Below, piece after piece: positions 35,901 to 47,480 of a DNA stretch of 64,000 nucleotides; within the stretch, counting starts at the first letter, position 1, and each line of letters opens with the position of its first letter. The translations under genes and the position numbers were made by a program. The DNA lies in NCBI GenBank assembly GCA_023105745.1, contig JALGQZ010000011.1, positions 26,245,975 to 26,309,974 of the forward strand, read 5' to 3'. The notes under the pieces were generated by a model. It made no database searches and was not told the origin of the DNA. It saw only the letters and a list, made by a program, of their open reading frames with translations. The DNA is from Austropuccinia psidii. Its lineage: Eukaryota > Basidiomycota > Pucciniomycetes > Pucciniales > Sphaerophragmiaceae.

Positions 35901-36502
35901 CCTTGAGGAAAGAATTCATTGAAATACATTGTACAGCTGCTAGATTCAAAGGAATGCTAGATAAAGCTAGGAATAATGCAGTGAGGTGCATTGAAGACTC
36001 TTCTTCATATGCTAAGGACAAATGGGACAAGTCACATGTCACTCCAGATTTCAAAGTGGGGGATTTAGTACTTGTATCCATCACTAACTTCAATAACTTT
36101 AAAGGATGTAGTTAGCTCAAAGATACCTTTGCAGGACCTTTTGCTATTAAGGCCCTTCATGAAGAAAATGCTGTTGAAGTAGAATTACCTGAAGGGCTTA
36201 GCAATAAGCATCCTACATTTCCAGTGAGCTTGGTAAAGCCATATAAATCTAGTGATGCTGAAAAGTTTCCTTTGAGGAATAAATCTCCCCAAGTTATAGC
36301 TCCTATTGAATCATCTGGTATTAAAAAGAATACCAAAGTTCTCAAAGAAAGAAAGTTGAGAACCAATAAAGTAAGGGAATACCTTGTTACGTACAGTGAC
36401 CCTACTTGTGAAGATGAATGGTTAGCAGAAAAGGACATCCCTGAAGCTACTAAGCTTCTCAGAAGGTTCAGACAAACTAGAAATAACAATATTACAGAGT
36501 AA
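32940..36502 (+). pseudogene. pol: B2 pol: protease, reverse transcriptase, RNase H, integrase, chromodomain tail
   Basis: The protease region has YPGA (33025-33036) where B3 has DPGA, so the catalytic Asp is lost. The N-terminal reverse transcriptase is open at 33537-34049 (LLRRTAYPASPKSR ... [15 protein letters not shown]) and ends in TAA at 34047. YIDD follows near 34067. A frameshift near 34290 moves the frame, which then carries RNase H ([13 protein letters not shown], 34313-34657). The integrase zinc finger ends near 35320, and the catalytic core (MDWVTGLPPGG, QTDGLAETMIQTLEDM) spans 35354-35812. The chromodomain-like tail (REYLVTYSDPTCEDEWLAEK) spans 36224-36502. The second catalytic Asp region reads CDTDHNIT, altered from DRDPKF. 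Many stops break it, and the product is dead. Confidence 0.88.
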
Positions 36503-36514
36503 TATTCCTTCTTT

Positions 36515-36526
36515 AGGGGGAGGGAA
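36515..36526 (+). other. B2 polypurine tract
   Basis: AGGGGGAGGGAA directly precedes the 3' LTR, as in B1 and (reversed) B3. Confidence 0.8.
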
Positions 36527-38341
36527 TGTGAGCCTTAGAGGTATTTTCATATACCCAAAAGACCACAAATAAGAAAATAAGATATAAATATAAATGAAAT
36601 AAAATTATTTATATTATCAAAATAAAAATCAAAATATAAATACAACTTTCTATACAAAGAAAAAATTCCATTATAATTTAAAATAAAAGATTTAAATTTT
36701 AAAATTGTGAAAATGCATTTTTACTTGCAAAGATTAAGTAAAAATGACTTTTTAATAAAATCAATGAAATTAAAATGTTTTGGTAAAAATTTAAATAAAA
36801 TATGTTATAACTTTTTATCCAATTAATAAACTTAAGAAAAGTACTTCACCATTGGCATCCTCATAAAAAATAAGGTGGGGTCACCTCTGGATAAATTTCT
36901 GTAACTCAACTCTAAATAAGCTTAAACCAAGTTTTAGTATTTTCTGTACAAAATTTGAAAATCCTCAAAAACTTCTTTCAATTCTCACTACATGTGGTGT
37001 TAACCGTCAATTATTGGGTTAAAATTGAGGTGTTGTGTGTAGTTTGGAAGTTATTTGGAATTGAAGTATTTTCAATTGAGATGTCAAAATCTGCGCGTGT
37101 ATTACATGATTGAACTGTAATTTACATATGACATATCAACTATTACAGTTGTGTACTTTAAAGCTCAATTGAATTGTATGTGTAAATTACAAATGTCTTA
37201 CATGATGAGGAATTAAAGATAAAATAAATTGGAAAGACTAATTCTGGGGGGGAGGTACTCTAGCTCCAAGGGGGAGCCAGACCCCCAAAGTCCTTGCTGA
37301 CAGGAATAACCTGTCAAATTCTATGCAAAGGTTCATCACTTTTGGCCTGGAATTGAGTCACAGGGTCTGTGACTTGATTGATGATGAGGGTTTGATACCA
37401 ACCAGGGCAGTTTTAACTGTTGCCAAGAGGGTCAAACTACCCTTAAAACAATAATAGTAAAACCAGTTTTAACTGGTTTCTACGTGTCTTACACAAATTC
37501 TGACGTGGTTTGAAGGTTCTAGACCAGGTATTACTATAGTAATGGCTGATATAAGGGTTTAAAATGGCTAAAAATAGCGAAAAATGGCTAAAACCAACCC
37601 TTTTTTGGCCTAAACCAGGGTTCAATGATGCCATAATTTGCTTTTCTGTTGTCAAAGTTTCCACAACTGACAAGAGTAAAGTTTCCTTTGGGAGTAAGAA
37701 AATTGATGGCTATAAAAGAATTTCTTCTTTGCCCCACTTTTCTCTTCATGTTGGAATCTCTTCCTTTTATAATTAGTTTGAACACTGTTAAACCAACCAA
37801 TAAAAGATTGCAACCAACTTTTTTATATCATTTTAAACCTTTTAACCACGTGGAAAAATTATTATAATCATTTTTTGTGAGTCTTATAATCATTTTTACC
37901 CCTTGCACCACCCCATAAGTGAATCAAAGCATCTTACATCACTGTTAGCTTTGTCACTTTGTTTCCAAATTCACTCTGGTCACTTTTGGATGAGTGTGTT
38001 TTCTCTTTAAATCTCTTTTTAAGGAATCTGTTATTTAACTAATTGCTTGCAGCTCTTTGCTCAATCAATTCCAATTGAAATTGCTCTTGAAGAAATTGCT
38101 TTTGTAGCCTTTAATATCTCTTGTAGAGCATATTTGGATAAATCTTTATTGTTGGTAAAACAATAAATATTTATAATATTCTTGTTTTATACTTATAAAT
38201 TTAAAAACAATGAAATTGGTGTGTTTTCTCTTAAAAAATACTATTTCATACTATTTTTTTAATTATCTTTTGCCTTATACAGATTTTGAAGACAAGAAAA
38301 GTACTTGATTTTTAATCAAAGTTTCATATCTACACCTTACT
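36527..38341 (+). repeat. B2 3' LTR
   Basis: This 1815-bp LTR runs from TGTGAGCCTTAGAGG to CTACACCTTACT and is followed by GCCAT. It is colinear with the 5' LTR but clearly diverged, with an extra AT-rich block. The conserved hairpin (about 37350-37378) has one arm mismatch. Confidence 0.92.
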
Positions 38342-38346
38342 GCCAT

Positions 38347-39607
38347 ACTATAGCCTAAGCAACTTCAAATTGAACTCATAAAGGATTTAAATTCTGTATC
38401 AAAAATCCTTAGCCAATTCAGTAAATATACACAACACCTTAATTTTAACTATAATTTTGGTATGTTTGCATTAACCTTTACAACTTTAAATTCAAGCTTA
38501 TTCAAGCTTAAATTTAACAATTTTAAAGAAATTGAAATTGTACTGTGAGATTCTTTAATCTTCTAATAATTTAAGAAATATTCATTTTTGGGTATAACAC
38601 CCAACGGTTCTACCCTATGTTATTTTTGGAGTAGAATCCAAAAATGAAATAATAGCCCTAACTTTGTTTATTCAAAAAAAATGATTTTTATTTTTTGTTA
38701 TTTTTTCTTTTAAATTCAGTTGATAGGTCTGTTTGAGACTAAATCAACTGATTATAATGTTATTTGTGGCCTTATGGGTATTTCACACATACCTCACAGG
38801 CTCACATAGCTCAAGTGAGATTTAAGCTTTTACAAAAACTTTAATATATTTTCCTTATTCTTATACTATGGGGAGCTTAGTGCATATTTTGAATCCAAAT
38901 AAATTCTCTTTCATATCAAGAATTGAAACATTTAAGCATAAAGCTAATTTTTTAGATTGGTATTTTGATGGAGGGTTAGTAATTCATTCAAATGTTTCTT
39001 ATTTGGAAATATTTCTATAGGCTTGCTGTTTTTTCTCTGGAAAATAGAACAATTTTGAGAGCCTCAGCTGAATGTTTCTGCCACCACAGTAATATTTAAT
39101 GACTTTTTTGCTTCAATAATGTCCTCAGAATAACTATATATTATTATTTTTAAAATATGTCTATCACAAGATATAATGTTTTAACAATAGAAGGTCTAAG
39201 GTTATTTCTATAATAGGAAAAAGGTGTGACAGTTATTGAAGATGAAATTTTGAGAAAATGTGAATGATATTTTGTCTCTAGTTCCAAAACAAATGTTGTT
39301 TCTCAGGGATAAGAAAGACAGAAAACCTTAATTTGTGAGTGGTTTTTAGGAGATATTTCATGAGAATCTGATATCAAAAAGAAAATTCAAAATAGTTTCC
39401 CAATGTGTAAAAAAGGACATCATATATCTTAGCTTGTGTTTTTTTTAGAAATCAAGATTGATAAATCATTAGGGAGAAAGAAATAATTAAAAATATTTTT
39501 TTTGTCTTTTGTTGAGTGAGTGAGAGAACATGATTATAAGTAATTTTTTGAGAATGAATATTTTTATGTTATAAAGATTTTCACAGTGGGAATCTTAAGA
39601 GATGATG
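38347..39607. other. AT-rich DNA, nothing coding recognised
   Basis: No convincing frame is present. A small perfect hairpin, ATTTTTGGA/TCCAAAAAT with a 6-nt loop, lies at 38622-38645. The right flank of B2 resembles its left flank in composition only. Confidence 0.5.
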
Positions 39608-39612
39608 GATGA

Positions 39613-41048
39613 TGTCAGGCTGAGTCTATAATAAAAGTATTAAAATGTATTTAAAGCTTTTAACTATTACTGTGACATGGTAAAAAAGAATTTAAAGAGA
39701 GTTATAAGAGTTAAAGATGCTTTAATTTAAGAATAAAAGGGCCTTACTATATGAAATATAGTGGTGGTGAGCGCTGTTGAAAGCCCTGGCTGCAGCTTTA
39801 CCTGTTGGGTTACAATAATAAAGGCTACAATAATTAATATTATAATTATACCTGTTTATTACCCAAGAGTAAAGCTGTTTTTGACAGTTTACTACATAGG
39901 GTATTCAAGAGCAGGATGAGGAAAGCATTTCTGGCTGTGAAAAGCCTCCTTTTTATCCTGAAATGGGGTGGGAGGGCTGTTAGACCTTTCCACGTAGAGG
40001 AAGTGAAGATTTTTCACTCTCTGAGACAGGCTTGTGGTTTGAAAGGACCTGTATAGCCTGTATTGGGCTCAGATGTCGTTTTGACACCACATCTTGGCAG
40101 TTTTCACCAATACAGGGTGAAAGTCTTCATCTGGAGACCACATAGCCCTCTTCTGACATGTATGACGCGTAGAATGCTGTACAGAAACTGTATGGGACCC
40201 CAGTATTGACTGAATTATGAGGTATTGAAGTATAAACATGCTTCTTTGTCTGTTTGACACCTCATAATAATGGTTATGGGATATTATCCCATGGTAAGAC
40301 TGTATTGGACAAAATGTGGGATTTTGACCTTAAAACAGCCATAACTTTGTCAGTTCTGAGATATCAACCTCAAAATGGGCTCAGTGTATAGCCATGTATG
40401 TGTTCTACACAATGGTGCCCTATTTGATATGTTTATCTTTAAATATGACAAGGGTATCCCATGTACAAGACTTTTTGTACATATGCATGTTTTGGGCAAA
40501 AGCTGTATTGGGCTTGTTTGCCCCATAACTTTTGTTCTAGCTGAGATATGAGGAAATGAATGACACCGTTAGATAACCCTGATTGTGCTCTTTCCAAAAA
40601 GACCCCACATTAGGTCTCTCACACTAAACCTGTAGGAGGTAGATGGGAGGTGAATGTTTTGTTCACCCTTATTTGGCCTGAATTTGGCCATAACCTCTGT
40701 GATACTTGCGCTAGCTCAGTTTAGCTGGTACCAGTGAATTTCCCTGACTTAGAGCTTCATTTTTAAAACAAATTTTATGAGGTTAACCCTCTTACTCTGT
40801 ACTTAAGATTAGAGGTGAAAATTAAGGTTTATGCTCAGCAATAACTTTAAGCATGAATAGCTTTGTTAGTCTTTGTCCTATGATTATGGGACTTGAATAT
40901 TTGGAAAGGGGTAAGTTTCCTCTTTCTTTTGATACCTTTTGGGCTAATTTGGCTCAGCTCCATGTTTTGGTGGTATCTTGGCTATACCATTGGTTTATGG
41001 TATTTTGGCTGTCATGCTTGTGCTCTGGTTTTGAGTCATAGGCTGACA
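39613..41048 (-). repeat. Solo LTR, family A, perfect target duplication
   Basis: This 1436-bp LTR reads in the same sense as the A2 LTRs (TGTCAGGCTGAG ... CATAGGCTGACA). It is flanked by GATGA at 39608-39612 and 41049-41053. There is no internal element. It is moderately diverged from A2; the central hairpin is weakened. It arose by recombination between the two LTRs of a former full element. Confidence 0.93.
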
Positions 41049-41254
41049 GATGAAATTTAGAAGGAGTAAGATACAAAAAAGGGAGGATATGATAAGATAT
41101 AAGGAAAGAGGGAATTCCCAGTTTGAGAGATGAAAAAATAGATCTCTCATCATTAATTGCTTTGTATTAATTTCAAGACTGTTGATTTTTATTTAAGAAA
41201 TTGATGGGATTTGCCAAAGTTGAATAATTAAACTGATCTTGAGAGGTATTTCTG

Positions 41255-41400
41255 AATATTGAAATAATGGCTTAAAATATGGCCAGATAGAAATAGTAAG
41301 CTGGAAGGCAGGTTGGACCTGGGCTGAACCTGATACCCCTGCCAGTGGGGTAGCATTTGTTATCATGGTGCATTAATTCATTTAATACTCAATAGCCATC
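41255..41400 (+). repeat. Short dispersed repeat, copy 1
   Basis: The core GGCAGGTTGGACCTGGGC ... CCCCTGCCAGTGGGGTAGC ... ATCATGGTG matches copies near 48470-48660 (+) and 43433-43560 (-). Upstream words (TTAAAATATGGCCAGA) also match. Origin unknown; it may be a remnant of a transposon or gene family. Confidence 0.45.
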
Positions 41401-42302
41401 ATTACATGCTGTTGGTAAAAACATTTAAGAGTTTCCCTAGGCTGCTTTTAGGAAAAACAAAAAAATCTTCCAAAAAAATCAAAAAAGGTTTTTTGCCAAA
41501 AGAAACCCTCAACCATTTTTATGATCTATCTTTTCACATCCCCACAATAACCTTTTCAAACACACTGAAATATTTCAAAATATTTCAATCCATTTTATTG
41601 AACCTCTTCCAACCAGTCTTATTCAATTTTTTCCCATGAAAAACACCTGGCTCTAAAAGCTTCCCCCTTTTTATATCACCAATAACCCTAATTCTCATTT
41701 TACCCTTCCTTCCTCAATCACCCATAGCCTTGAACCTATTTCTTCATACTTTCCCTTGATTATTTCCAATTTTCTCATTCTTTTAAAAGCTCTTTGCTCT
41801 TTCAATGAAACCCAGCTTCCCCAGTTTTCCTTTTTTAATTAATTCAAATTTTTCTCTAAACCATTTTCCAACCCCCACTAATGGTGTGTTCTGGTCCCTA
41901 GAGCTTCTTTTGAAAAATGTTCATAATTTTCCCAGGGCACAGGAATATAGTGTCCAATATGATACACAATAAAATGGAAATAGGTTCTTATAGGTTTGGG
42001 GCCCCAAATTCCCAAAATCACACATTTGAAATAGCTACTTAAAGGAAGATAGACTTTACTTTTGTAATTTATTCAGCAAAATATGCCAAGAGTACCCCTT
42101 GAACTCTTCAATTTAGCAATACTCAACCCACTTATTATTTGATTTGAAATATCATGGCTTATCATTTTTTCAGAAATTAAATGAGAAATAGAAATCCCAA
42201 ATTGATCATATTTCTAAATAACTTCCCATTGTAAGGAAAATTCAGGACCAATTACGAAGCCAAAGAGATCCTTATAGGCCTTTGTAACTCAAACATACTT
42301 AC

Positions 42303-42399
42303 AACAGAGTAAAAAGGATCAAGAAAGACAGACTTTAACATAGAAGGTCTCTTGATTGTGCTTTTGTCACCCTCAAACAAGAAACCATTGTGTGGTCCT
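42303..42399 (-). pseudogene. Exon-like segment, 97 bp, unknown protein
   Basis: On the minus strand the segment lies between TGTATCCTTTTCAG and GTAAGTATG, a strong acceptor and a consensus donor. Between them one frame is open for 32 codons (GPHNGFLFEGDKSTIKRPSM, then LKSVFLDPFYSV) after a leading A. It has ordinary amino-acid composition in an AT-rich setting. With the exon-like segment at 43059-43115 the phases fit (AG + A gives an Arg codon), although 660 bp and possibly other exons lie between. I do not recognise the protein. It could be part of a live gene or a relic; chance is not excluded. Confidence 0.35.
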
Positions 42400-43058
42400 C
42401 TGAAAAGGATACAGAAGTACACATCCACTCATTTTTTTGACTCGCCCAATTGCCATAAAACTCTATCAAGAATTTCATCATGTTATTCTTATCTATTTTA
42501 CCTAAAAAAACCAACAATTATAGATTTCCACTTTTCAATACTGTAGGATTGATATCTACCAAAAAGAAATGATCTGGATTTTTTTGGAATATAAAGCAAA
42601 ATTCTCATATAATTGGTAATTGAATGAATATATCCAAAATTTCTTAAAAATACCTATCTGCTCCACTCTCCAGTTATTTTTATTGATGGGGATTTGGCCT
42701 CTAAAGATTTTCTTCAGAAACTCTCCCCAAACTCAAACTTCATTCTATCAATTTTTCACATCAATAAAGATATATCTGCCTATTTCATGAAATCAATTGG
42801 CTATTGGACTGATTCTTACAAGTTTTATGGAACTTTGAATTGAAATAATATTCAGTTTCATTAAAAGTAATGTGGTCATTCATGTCTTTGGTATTTATTT
42901 CCCAGGTTATTCATTCATCTAATCAAAATCTTACAAATAATACTGGAAGAAAATTCAAAATAAAATTGATAAGCCTGAATTAGTTCTATATCTTTGGAAT
43001 AACCTATATTCCCTCAAAGGGGTATTTAATTCATGGCGGGAGAAAGAGAAATTTTCAC

Positions 43059-43115
43059 CTAGGTGTGGGTTCCACATAAAGAGGTGAGGCTTCCCCTGTA
43101 ATGGTTATACTTTGG
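43059..43115 (-). pseudogene. Exon-like segment, 57 bp, unknown protein
   Basis: On the minus strand it follows TACTTTTTCAG and is followed by GTGAAAATT, a weaker donor. The middle frame reads QSITITGEASPLYVEPTP, phase 2 at its end, compatible with the next exon-like segment at 42399. Just upstream (43322 down to about 43120) another frame is open for some 68 codons and may be a further exon. No family recognised. Confidence 0.28.
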
Positions 43116-43432
43116 CTGAAAAAGTACAATGGCACCACCTTGGCGGTTTTTAGAGTCCTTCAAATGTATTTCTAAAAAGAATTTATGAAAATTATTAACA
43201 AAATATCCAAATAAATTATAGTGGGTGGCAATAACTTCTCTCCTCACATCTGTGCTCTCAACAGGAAGGTCTCTCATCATTCCTTTCAGAATGCCTTTGA
43301 AAAATTCGAAAACAAAATCCATAAAATAGAAAATGCATCAATAAATAAGTTAATTCTAAAGATATCATTTGAAATAACAGGAACAAACAACTATTCTCCA
43401 GCAACAAAGGCTTCAGCTATCAGGATGACATC

Positions 43433-43560
43433 CACAGTCACCATAAAAGAAAAGCCATCCTTTCCAGGGGGTGGGAGGTCCAACCCAGCCTTCATTCTGC
43501 TTCACTTTAAAATCAATATAAGTACAATAACAAGGACATATGCCATTTTATATTTCTCAA
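43433..43560 (-). repeat. Short dispersed repeat, copy 2, with coding look
   Basis: On the minus strand this shares GGGTTGGACCT, a C-rich block and TTTTATGGTGA with the copies at 41255 and 48470. One minus-strand frame starting near 43491 reads MKAGLDLPPPGKDGFSFMVT and continues to a stop near 43391. The repeat may therefore derive from a coding sequence. No match to a known family. Confidence 0.4.
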
Positions 43561-45265
43561 AATCAGAAGATCTCATTTTTTCATGTCCTATCACATATTG
43601 CCTATAATTGCTTTTTTCTGGAATTTATTTTATCCCATTTTGATATTTCAAACCTCAAAAATATTGATGTAAAGATATTTTTCTCCAAAGAGCTGCCCAT
43701 CAATATTTATTTCTCTCACTCATACCAAAGAACTCAATGTGCATGTTTTATTGTGACTTCTTCCCAGATTATCAATTGATACTTGTCCAAATAAATTGAG
43801 CAAAAAGTGAGATAGATCACTTTCTTCATTACTCATTGGAAAAACATTTGAAAATCCTTTGTTAGTATCAATTTTAACTAAGTTTCTCAAGAACAAAAAT
43901 TGATTGGTTACATTTTTCTATACTGCGATTTGCAGATTTTCATCTTTTCTTTGAAGCCTGAGATGGAGGCTGTTGATTTTTAAAATATAAATATCCAATC
44001 ATTTTCAAACCTTTCTACCAGGACTCAAATAACCTGGGATCTCATATTGGTGAAAATAATTGTCTATAATATCATGAAAAGCAGAATATGCCCAAATGTC
44101 TGAGAATAATACAAATTTTAAAGCTTAATTTGAAGTATTATTTACTGAATTATGAGATTATTATGGATTCAAAAATTCATTAAATACTACTTTTGTGGTG
44201 AAATAAAGTTCACTCAAAGCTGTAAACTTCTGTCCTTTTCAAAATGACAATCAGAAATATTATAGTAAGTTTTTCCAATCAAAAAAAGAAATACATTACA
44301 ATTCCTTTGTTGAAATTAGTAATTTGAAATCAATCTTTTGAAAAAATCTCACTTTCTCATACAAATGGGAATATTGTTCAGAATGAAAAGCCATAAAATC
44401 CCTCAGATAATATGAGTTAATATTAATTAATTCTTAATTATTTTAATATACTTAAATCCCAATTCGAAGAAGTAATCATTTGAATGAAAATTAATCTTCT
44501 GTATATAGATATTAAATTATCTCATGATTGTGTTTCCACTGAGGAAAATTAATAGTAAATGAATAATTAAATGAATCTCATGAATATCTTGATCAATCCC
44601 AGTTTTTGCTAATTAAAAAGTGAGTATCACTTTAATATATTCTTATCCAAAATTCTTATCTTCAATAATTGAAGAATATTTAATCTATAGAAATATCTTT
44701 TGTCCAAAATGCATGTAATTTTATATGAATATTGGTTTCTGATCTCAAAAAAACAAAACTAACACTTTAAAAAACTCAATTGCCTGTTATATAATCATGA
44801 TATATCTAAATTATTTTCAGAACCATATTGAAATATTTATGATGATATTTAAACACAAATATCTCACTTTGGTATAAAAATAATAAAACAAGTTCAAAAC
44901 CTCTTTTTATAATGAATCAATATTTGATGAAGAGCTCTTTCATATTTCTCAGCTTAAGAAAAATTCCTCAATGATATTAATATATATATCATAATCCAAA
45001 ATTAATGGTAGAACTTAATTATGTAAAAATTTCATTTTATTCCAGAATTTTGGATATTTCTCAAATAATATATATTCCCTCAGCCTGAAATCGCCAAATT
45101 ACTATTTTTCCAAGGATTTTACTCCTAGATCTTTTCAATTAATAATATCCTTGAATTTTGACTTCTGACTGCAAAACTTTGTATACCTTTTTCTTTTGGC
45201 CTTTGTGAGCATATGAATAGAGTCGAAAGGACTATCTTAAAGATTTAGACAATTAAATTGAAGTA
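43561..45265. other. AT-rich DNA, nothing recognised
   Basis: The frames seen (for example 43540-43779) are short and compositionally biased. There is no RNA gene or transposon boundary. Confidence 0.5.
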
Positions 45266-45667
45266 GTGAGCTTTAAAGAAGATAATAACCATACCTATAA
45301 TTCTTCAATGCTGGAATTAGAAGAGAATTTATTACTTGGGAATTCTCATATATCTTCTGCATCATTCCCTCAAGTTGGGAATTTTCCTCAAAAATTTTCA
45401 GCTTCTTTTATATCTACATGTTTAGCCTATACTTTGACTGTGGAATGCGTTAATAAAATCTGCTTCATTTTCTTTTCAGGCACTATGATTTCAGACCCTA
45501 TTGATATAAGACATGAATATTTAGAAATTCAATATTATGCTCTTCTTTTATTCAAAAACCATGCTACTAATGCGTTCAAAAATGGAACACTTGGGTGTAA
45601 GAAGTTCGCTTTTAGATCTTTACAACTCTTTGAGGTCGTTTATGTTTTAGTAAATTCAAAAGGCTGA
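45266..45667 (+). CDS. Hypothetical ORF, 133 codons, doubtful
   Basis: This is the longest frame outside the transposons. The product (ending FKNHATNAFKNGTLGCKKFA ... VVYVLVNSKG) has no motif I recognise, no signal peptide and no membrane segment. An acceptor-like TTTTCTTTTCAG at 45468-45479 lies inside it, so the part after that may be an exon of something longer. The start chosen is simply the first one in the frame (TTG/ATG-like, no supporting context). It may be a decayed gene or a chance frame. Confidence 0.22.
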   Translation: MSFKEDNNHTYNSSMLELEENLLLGNSHISSASFPQVGNFPQKFSASFISTCLAYTLTVECVNKICFIFFSGTMISDPIDIRHEYLEIQYYALLLFKNHATNAFKNGTLGCKKFAFRSLQLFEVVYVLVNSKG

Positions 45668-46114
45668 TTTTTTCTAAGGGACTTTGTTTGTAAAGAGCCA
45701 AAAAAACAAATATCCCTTATGGTCATGATCTATGGCCTTTTTCATGCCTTTTAATTCATAGAAATAATAATGGAGCTTATCTATATCAATTGGCCACCTC
45801 ACCTTATGATTATGATTATATCACAGCTTATTATTAATCTATCATCATTATACTCTCTCATTGTGTTTTTGTGGTAAAATTATGAAGCCGAAAGTTGAAA
45901 TGGAAGATTACTCAAGTTTACAGAAAGGAATATATTCATAAATGTCTCATTGCCACTAATAATCTGATAAATAACTATATTTATCAAGAAACTTAGTATA
46001 AATTATTAAGCTGTTTAATACAATGGTAATAAGATTGTCATTGAAGATATCAGAAGTCTATGTTGAACACCAGACTAAGTGGTCTAAAATCATCTTTGTT
46101 TTTGCAAATGTTGA

Positions 46115-46453
46115 TATATTGAGAAGAAAGAATTTCATGGAAAGCTTTTTTGGACCCTCTTTAAGAGGCTCAAGGTTTATTTTGAGGTTTTGATGAATAT
46201 TGGGTCTAATTTCAGCTTCAGGCATGAGAATAAATTTTTAGATAAAGTTGAGCTTTAGAATTTTTTGATGCACAGGGATGTACTACATTGGAATGTACAG
46301 TTTCCTATTAATATACCAAGTGCGACACGAAATTTATTGTGTATTCTTTTATGGTATTTTTGCACAATCTTATCTTTGTGTCATAAAAATTATACATTTT
46401 TCATTGCTTCTTTTTTGTTCACTTTTTTGTGTTCAGCTTTTTATATTTTGTAA
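46115..46453 (+). pseudogene. Decayed coding scrap, unknown
   Basis: A frame open from 46115 reads KKEFHGKLFWTLFKRLKVYF and continues past one stop (TAG 46256-46258) to 46453, where it becomes hydrophobic and T-driven. The first 80 codons look protein-like; the last part looks like T-rich DNA. No family recognised. Confidence 0.18.
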
Positions 46454-46479
46454 ACATGGTTTCAAATAATATTTATTGA

Positions 46480-47480
46480 TCTAATTCCTGTATTTTACAA
46501 TTTAACCTTGTTTGGATTTATCTGTTTTTAACTTCTTTCATTGGTTTTGTTTAAAATGAATGTATTTTTTCACCAATTTTATTACTTTTCTTTTCTGTTT
46601 TGAATGTTTCTTCTTTATTTTTACTCACTTTTCCATATTTTTCATCAAATTTATAGTCATTTTTTATCATTATTTTGAAGAAAAGATAGTTTCTCTTTTT
46701 CTTTTTAAATTTTAATTTGCTTTGATATTGATTTCATATTACTTCAATATATATATATATATATTAATTTCATTATTATTTTATCTGAATTTCACTCTAA
46801 TTTTAATTTGATTTTTTTATTAATTTTGTTTCAAACGATTTAAGTTCAATTTTCAAGAAATTTACAATTCATTTTATTCATTATTCTTTTCAATTTCTTT
46901 TCCCCTTTTTTCTTTTTTTTTGATGTTTTTTCAAGTTTTTATGTTTTTTTGTTCAATTTTGTTCAAATTTGCGCATTTTTTTATTTTATTTTTGAAATTT
47001 GAATTTTTTCTTTAAAGCTTCTGGGGTGGATATACACTTACTCTAGTGTATCTCCTCCCCAGAGGCTTCAGAAAAAATTATAAAGTTAAAAATGAAAAAA
47101 AAAATATATTAAAAAATAAGAAAAATATTGAAAATCAAAGGAAAAAAATAATCAAAGTGAGAAAGAAAAAATGAAAAACTCAAAACCAAAAAAAACTTCA
47201 AAATTCAAATATTCTAAACAAATTAAAAACACAAAAAAACATCTGGAAAGATAAGGAGACAAAATAAACAATGAAATCAATCAAAAAATAACAGTAAAAT
47301 AAAGAAGAGGAAAAAAATTAACAAAATGATGGAAATTTACCGGAAATATATAAACAAAGAAAAAAAATCAATCATGAAATGCAAACAAGATAAAACTAAA
47401 ATGAAAAAGCAAAGAACCAAAAAATGAAAAAAATAGAATTTAAAACATTCAGTTTGGATTTAATAAAAGATAACATTTCG
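46480..47480. repeat. Long imperfect palindrome with T-rich and A-rich arms
   Basis: The core at 47015-47068 pairs AAGCTTCTGGGG-TGG-ATATACACT with AGTGTATCTCCTCCCCAGAG-GCTT around a few central bases. Outward, the left arm is strongly T-rich and the right strongly A-rich, with matching words such as GAATTTTTTC against GAAAAAATT. Loose similarity continues for several hundred bases each way. There is no coding frame. It could be a foldback element or an inverted duplication. Confidence 0.5.

Larger units (their letters stand above)
28390..38341 (+). mobile_element. B2: full-length decayed Ty3/gypsy element, family B
   Basis: This 9952-bp element has LTRs at 28390-30127 and 36527-38341 and the target duplication GCCAT at 28385-28389 and 38342-38346. 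The final LTR base is T instead of A. The internal region has a primer-site candidate, a leader with an intron-like segment, gag, pol and a polypurine tract. Several stops and frameshifts break the coding region, and the LTRs differ by many substitutions and by 77 bp in length, so it is an old, dead copy. Confidence 0.93.

Noticed and set aside
41406..41639. 77-codon ORF after the solo LTR
   Set aside because: Lys/Phe-biased composition mirrors AT-rich DNA; no supporting signal.
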